Assembly: GCA_900756495.1 (NCBI GenBank)
Contig: CAAEKI010000132.1
Coordinates: 1 to 8,262 of the forward strand
Direction of reading: 5' to 3'
Length of the DNA stretch: 8,262 bases
Origin: an uncultured Oscillospiraceae bacterium
GTDB taxonomy: Bacteria > Bacillota > Clostridia > Oscillospirales > Oscillospiraceae
A program made the position numbers and the translations under genes. Positions within the stretch are counted from its first letter, which is position 1, and every line of letters begins with the position of its first letter. Under the pieces are notes generated by a model. The model ran no database searches. It saw only the letters and a program-made list of their open reading frames with translations, and was not told the origin of the DNA. Shown one piece after another: positions 5,297 through 8,262 of this stretch.

Positions 5297-7426
5297 TCAC
5301 AGCTTTCGGATATTGCAGACAGCCGATTTGAAGCCCGGGAAGCCAGAATAGGGATCCAGATCCCCGGCGGAGATCAGGGACGCCGCATCGGCCTCGGCGT
5401 AGGCGTGATACATGAAGACCTGCCCGGGGGCCACCATGGAGGTGGGGTTGGCCTTGACGCAGATAGATCCCTCGCCGCTGTACAGGCAGATATCGTCCCC
5501 CGCCTCAATGCCCAGGCGGGCCGCATCCTCCATGCTGATGTCGGCGGCGGCCTCCGGCCGCAGTGCCCTGGCCCAGGGCACCTTATGGAGCCGGCTGTGG
5601 AGGGCGTTTGGCACGCGCACGCCGGTCTGGAGAATAAAGGGATAGGTCTCGTCGGGCCGGCGGGCGGGCTCATAGTATTTGGGCAGGGGCTCCAGCCCCA
5701 GGGCGGGATCGCAGGAGGCGATGAGCTCGGAGTAGAGCTCGATCTTCCCGGAGGCGGTGTCGCACCCCCGCTCCAGATAACCGTAGGGCTTGGGCGGGCC
5801 CGGATTGGCCACCTTCACCGGCAGTTCGGAGGCGATCAGCGCCTCCACCGAGACGCCGCTGCCCTCCAGCACGTGCTCGATGCACGCCCGGTAGCCCGCG
5901 GACAGATAGGGATCGTCCAGCCCCATCCGGGCGGTGAGATCCTGGAGGATCCTGGCGTCGCTGCGGGACTCGTACAGGGGCTCGATTACCGGCGTGTAGT
6001 AGGCCGCGAAGCCGCCGGGATAGACCTTGAACTCCTCCCGCTCGAAAGAGGAGCAGGCGGGGAGCACCACGTCGGCCAGCTTGGCCGTGTCGGTGAGGAA
6101 CAGATCCACGTCCACAAAGAAGTCCAGGGTGTCGATGGCCCTGACCAGGTACTCCGGATCGGTGAAGATGCGGTGGTTCATGCCGTGGGCGTAGATGGCC
6201 CGCACCGGATAGGGCTCCCCCTCCAGAATCTGGCGGGCCATATCACAGGCCTGCATCTGCGTCACCAGCCTGCTCCACACGGGGAAGCGCTTGGCGCCGA
6301 TGCGGGCGGTGTCAAAGTCGGCGGGGGCCCGTTCTACGGCGAACTCCTCGTCCTCTGTATGGAAGCCCGCCCCCTGCTCGCAGAAGGTGAAGTCCAGCGG
6401 CTGGTTGCCGCCCGGCGTGTTGTAGTTGCCGGTGATGGCGGTGAGGGCGAAGATGGCCCGGGCGGTCTGGAAGCCGTTTGTCTGGTGGATGATGGAGGTG
6501 GGGTTGTTCTCCACCGACATGGGCTTGATGGTGGCGATCATATGGGCGGCGGCCTCGATATCCGCAGCGGGCACCCCGGTAATCCGGCTTGTCTCCGCCA
6601 CATCCAGGGCGGTCACATAGGCGGCGTAGGGCTCGAAGCCGTGGACGTACTTCTCGATGTACGCCTTGTCATGCCAGCCGTTGCGGATGATAATACCGGC
6701 GATGCAGTTGGCCAGAAGGCCGTCGGTGCCCGGCTTCACCCGCAGGTGGAGATCGGCGTTGCGCTGGACGCCCGGGGTGATCCGGGGATCCACGCACAGC
6801 ACCGTTCCCCCCCGGCGCTTGAAGGCGTCCACCCCGTTGGCCACGTTCCAGCGGGAGTAGTGGGTGGCGCTGCCCCAGCCCACAAAGAGCTTGGCCGCCG
6901 GCATGTCGGGCCGGGCGAATTTCCCGGTGTTGGTGAGCCAGGCCATGCGGCTGGCCGTGAAGCAGGCGCTGGACTCGGTGCCGTAGTTGACGCTGCCGAA
7001 CACGTGGGCAAAGCGCTGGAGCATGAAGCGGTACCACTTGGTATAGCCGGTGTAGAAGGCCACGGCGTTGGGGCCGTACTTCTCCCTGATGCCCAGCAGC
7101 TTTTCAGCGATGAGATCGTAGGCCTCGTCCCAGGTGATGGGCGCGAACTCCCCGCTCCCCCGGGGACCCACCCGCTTGAGGGGCGTGCGGATCCGGTCCT
7201 CCCGGTAGATGTAGTTCCGGTTGCAGGAGCCCTTGGTGCACAGGACGCCGTCGTTCATGGGGTGCCCCTTGGTCCCCTCGATCTTGATTACCCTGCCGTC
7301 CTTCACATAGGCATCGATGCCGCAGTGGCACAGCGGGGTGCAGATGTCGCACATGGTGCGCTTAATGGTAATCCCGGTGTCCGGGCCGGGAATTTTGGCG
7401 GCGATTTTACGCTCCAGTTCCGTCAT
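5297..7426 (-). CDS. Cytoplasmic molybdopterin (Mo or W) oxidoreductase, DMSO-reductase superfamily, catalytic subunit
   Basis: 709 residues from ATG 7426. GGAGG lies eight bases upstream; an in-frame TTG at 7441 coincides with that site and is rejected. The N-terminus carries a [4Fe-4S] motif, C26-x2-C29-x3-C33 with C63 in LCTKG, whose lysine is the usual electron-transfer residue. Molybdopterin domains follow. Cys155 in GTESSACFTASRMAW sits where this superfamily places its Mo/W ligand. The C-terminal dinucleotide-binding domain (about 595-709) ends in DPYSGFPGFKSAVCNIRKL, a form typical of Clostridia/Eggerthella enzymes usually annotated BisC-like or polysulfide-reductase-like. No twin-arginine signal is present, so the enzyme is cytoplasmic. 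The length (about 700) fits the acetylene hydratase/thiosulfate reductase/transhydroxylase size class rather than the roughly 1000-residue catechol dehydroxylases. The substrate cannot be read from sequence. It forms a unit with the ferredoxin gene, and its start overlaps the tail of an upstream fragment by 20 bases. Confidence 0.94.
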   Translation of the reverse strand: MTELERKIAAKIPGPDTGITIKRTMCDICTPLCHCGIDAYVKDGRVIKIEGTKGHPMNDGVLCTKGSCNRNYIYREDRIRTPLKRVGPRGSGEFAPITWDEAYDLIAEKLLGIREKYGPNAVAFYTGYTKWYRFMLQRFAHVFGSVNYGTESSACFTASRMAWLTNTGKFARPDMPAAKLFVGWGSATHYSRWNVANGVDAFKRRGGTVLCVDPRITPGVQRNADLHLRVKPGTDGLLANCIAGIIIRNGWHDKAYIEKYVHGFEPYAAYVTALDVAETSRITGVPAADIEAAAHMIATIKPMSVENNPTSIIHQTNGFQTARAIFALTAITGNYNTPGGNQPLDFTFCEQGAGFHTEDEEFAVERAPADFDTARIGAKRFPVWSRLVTQMQACDMARQILEGEPYPVRAIYAHGMNHRIFTDPEYLVRAIDTLDFFVDVDLFLTDTAKLADVVLPACSSFEREEFKVYPGGFAAYYTPVIEPLYESRSDARILQDLTARMGLDDPYLSAGYRACIEHVLEGSGVSVEALIASELPVKVANPGPPKPYGYLERGCDTASGKIELYSELIASCDPALGLEPLPKYYEPARRPDETYPFILQTGVRVPNALHSRLHKVPWARALRPEAAADISMEDAARLGIEAGDDICLYSGEGSICVKANPTSMVAPGQVFMYHAYAEADAASLISAGDLDPYSGFPGFKSAVCNIRKL

Positions 7427-7595
7427 GCTCAAAACCTCCAACTGCGGCGATGATGCGGCCGGGCAGGCCGCTGCGCTGCAAAGTGAGACGGGCCACCGGG
7501 CCCATGGGCTCCTCCGGAGCGGTCAGGCGCTTGATGAGGAGTGCCTTGGCCGGTCCCGAGAGGGTGTGGTTGTCCAGAATATTGATGCACACGGG
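7407..7595 (-). pseudogene. C-terminal remnant of an unidentified protein
   Basis: About 62 codons on the minus strand (from VCINILDNHTLSG to EHDGTGA, stop TAA at 7409-7407) show coding character: GC-rich third positions and sensible amphipathic sequence such as ALLIKRL and RIIAAVGGF. They have no credible start of their own. The upstream end merges at about 7597 into a hutI fragment in another frame. The tail overlaps the molybdoenzyme start by 20 bases, as in translationally coupled genes, so the intact gene was probably the first member of that operon. I do not recognise the family. Alternatively the reading is an artefact of a misassembly that removed its 5' part. Confidence 0.4.
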
Positions 7596-8262
7596 CCGGC
7601 AAGGGCCACGGCACAACCAGCATCAATCATTTCGCGCCCACGAGCATAGGGTTCCTTCAAAGCAAAGGCTGTCAGCGGAAGAAGGGTCGCCACAACTCCC
7701 TTGTCGGCCATGGCGCGGATGTCCGCATCCGAAGCATGCAGCAGATGGTCGGCAGAGACGGCAGAAAGTTCAGCAGCCAGTCCGGCACCCCCTAATGGTA
7801 CAATCTCGTCGGCATGGAGTTTCAAGGCAAGTCCCATTTCCTTGGCTGCCAGCAAAAGGCGACGGGACTGCTCGATGGAGAAAACGCCCTGCTCACAGAA
7901 GACATCGCAGAACTCTGCCAAATTATTATGAACCACTACGGGCATCACTTCGCGGATAATGTAGTCCACATATTCATCTGTCCGCCCGTTGTATTCTGCA
8001 GGCACAGCATGTGCGCCGAGAAAAGTGGAGACAACGTCTACACGTTTGTGCTCGTCATTATTATGGCTACGCATCACCCGGAGCTGCAGGAGCTCGGTTT
8101 CCTTGTCCAGACCGTAGCCGCTCTTTCCCTCTACGGTAGTCACTCCCATAGCACTCATCTGCTTCAGAAAGCTCTCCGCCTTGCTGCGCAACTGGATGAA
8201 ATTGCATGCACGGGTAGCCTTCACCGTACTCACGATGCCTCCTCCACGTTCCATGATGGACA
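7523..8262 (-). pseudogene. hutI: Imidazolonepropionase fragment, truncated at the 3' side
   Basis: The frame is open through the right edge, and MERGGGIVSTVKATRA is an internal HutI sequence, so the ATG at 8254 is not the start. About 220 codons match the central part of HutI (histidine degradation: 4-imidazolone-5-propanoate to N-formimidoyl-glutamate). Landmarks in order are GKSGYGLD, FLGAHAVPAEY, DVFCEQGVFS, KLHADEI (metal/substrate histidine), DHLLHAS and VVATLLPLTAF. Homology stops after GCAVALA (7598). The expected next motif, TD-x-NPGS, which supplies a metal-binding aspartate, is replaced by about 25 unrelated codons to a TGA at 7523. About 100 C-terminal residues are therefore missing and the product should be inactive. 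GC falls here to about 40-53% in sampled lines, against about 68% in the molybdoenzyme gene. No other hut genes are in view. Confidence 0.8.

Noticed and set aside
5297..7426. Assignment as a formate dehydrogenase or catechol dehydroxylase
   Set aside because: No selenocysteine (in-frame TGA) or formate dehydrogenase active-site context is seen. It is much shorter than the gut catechol dehydroxylases and lacks their TAT signal, so a specific substrate is not supported.
5141..7453. A 770-codon open frame on the plus strand
   Set aside because: It is the mirror of the molybdoenzyme and ferredoxin genes: high GC at third codon positions removes stops on the opposite strand. Its translation is Gly/His/Arg-rich with no domain logic, while the minus-strand protein has clear cofactor motifs.
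1..8262. CRISPR arrays, tRNA or rRNA genes, insertion sequences
   Set aside because: Scanning by eye found no regularly spaced direct repeats, no tRNA-like cloverleaf, and no transposase or terminal inverted repeats. The only strong repeats are the three terminator-like hairpins.

Overview
The window is GC-rich (about 55-68% in most blocks I counted by eye). It looks like the chromosome of a gut-type anaerobic Firmicute, most likely an Oscillospiraceae/Clostridia relative. The basis is the style of the proteins: a TetM-like GTPase fused to a YacP/Rae1-type domain, a cytoplasmic two-gene molybdoenzyme unit and a FadR-type regulator. The lineage is inferred; no rRNA or tRNA is present to confirm it.

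Layout, left to right. Positions 1-726 (+) hold the C-terminal part of an unrecognised acidic protein with a long disordered stretch. A perfect 17-bp-arm hairpin (825-860) separates it from a convergent gene on the minus strand (863-3505). That gene encodes an 880-residue EF-G/Tet(M)-like translation GTPase with a C-terminal NYN endonuclease-like domain closely resembling Bacillus YacP (Rae1). It has a good candidate promoter at 3545-3573. Divergent from it is a 50-codon gene (3637-3789, +) for a signal-peptide or single-TM peptide, closed by its own terminator. A second terminator (3914-3956) ends the next block, which is entirely on the minus strand.

The minus-strand block, read in its transcription direction, runs as follows: a hutI (imidazolonepropionase) fragment cut by the right edge of the window (8262 to about 7598); a junction; the C-terminal tail of an unidentified protein (7595-7407); a 709-residue molybdopterin oxidoreductase (7426-5297); a four-cluster ferredoxin subunit (5282-4785); and a GntR/FadR-type repressor (4709-3993). 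The oxidoreductase and ferredoxin genes are 14 bases apart, and each has its own strong ribosome binding site. They should form a soluble cytoplasmic reductase, since neither a TAT signal nor a membrane anchor subunit is seen. The GntR gene has its own candidate promoter with an inverted repeat in the spacer, so it may control itself and perhaps the enzyme genes.

The most interesting items are the GTPase-NYN fusion (possibly a ribosome-directed mRNA endonuclease), the orphan molybdoenzyme of unknown substrate with its regulator, and the abrupt hutI/unknown-gene junction near 7597, where both base composition and reading frame change.
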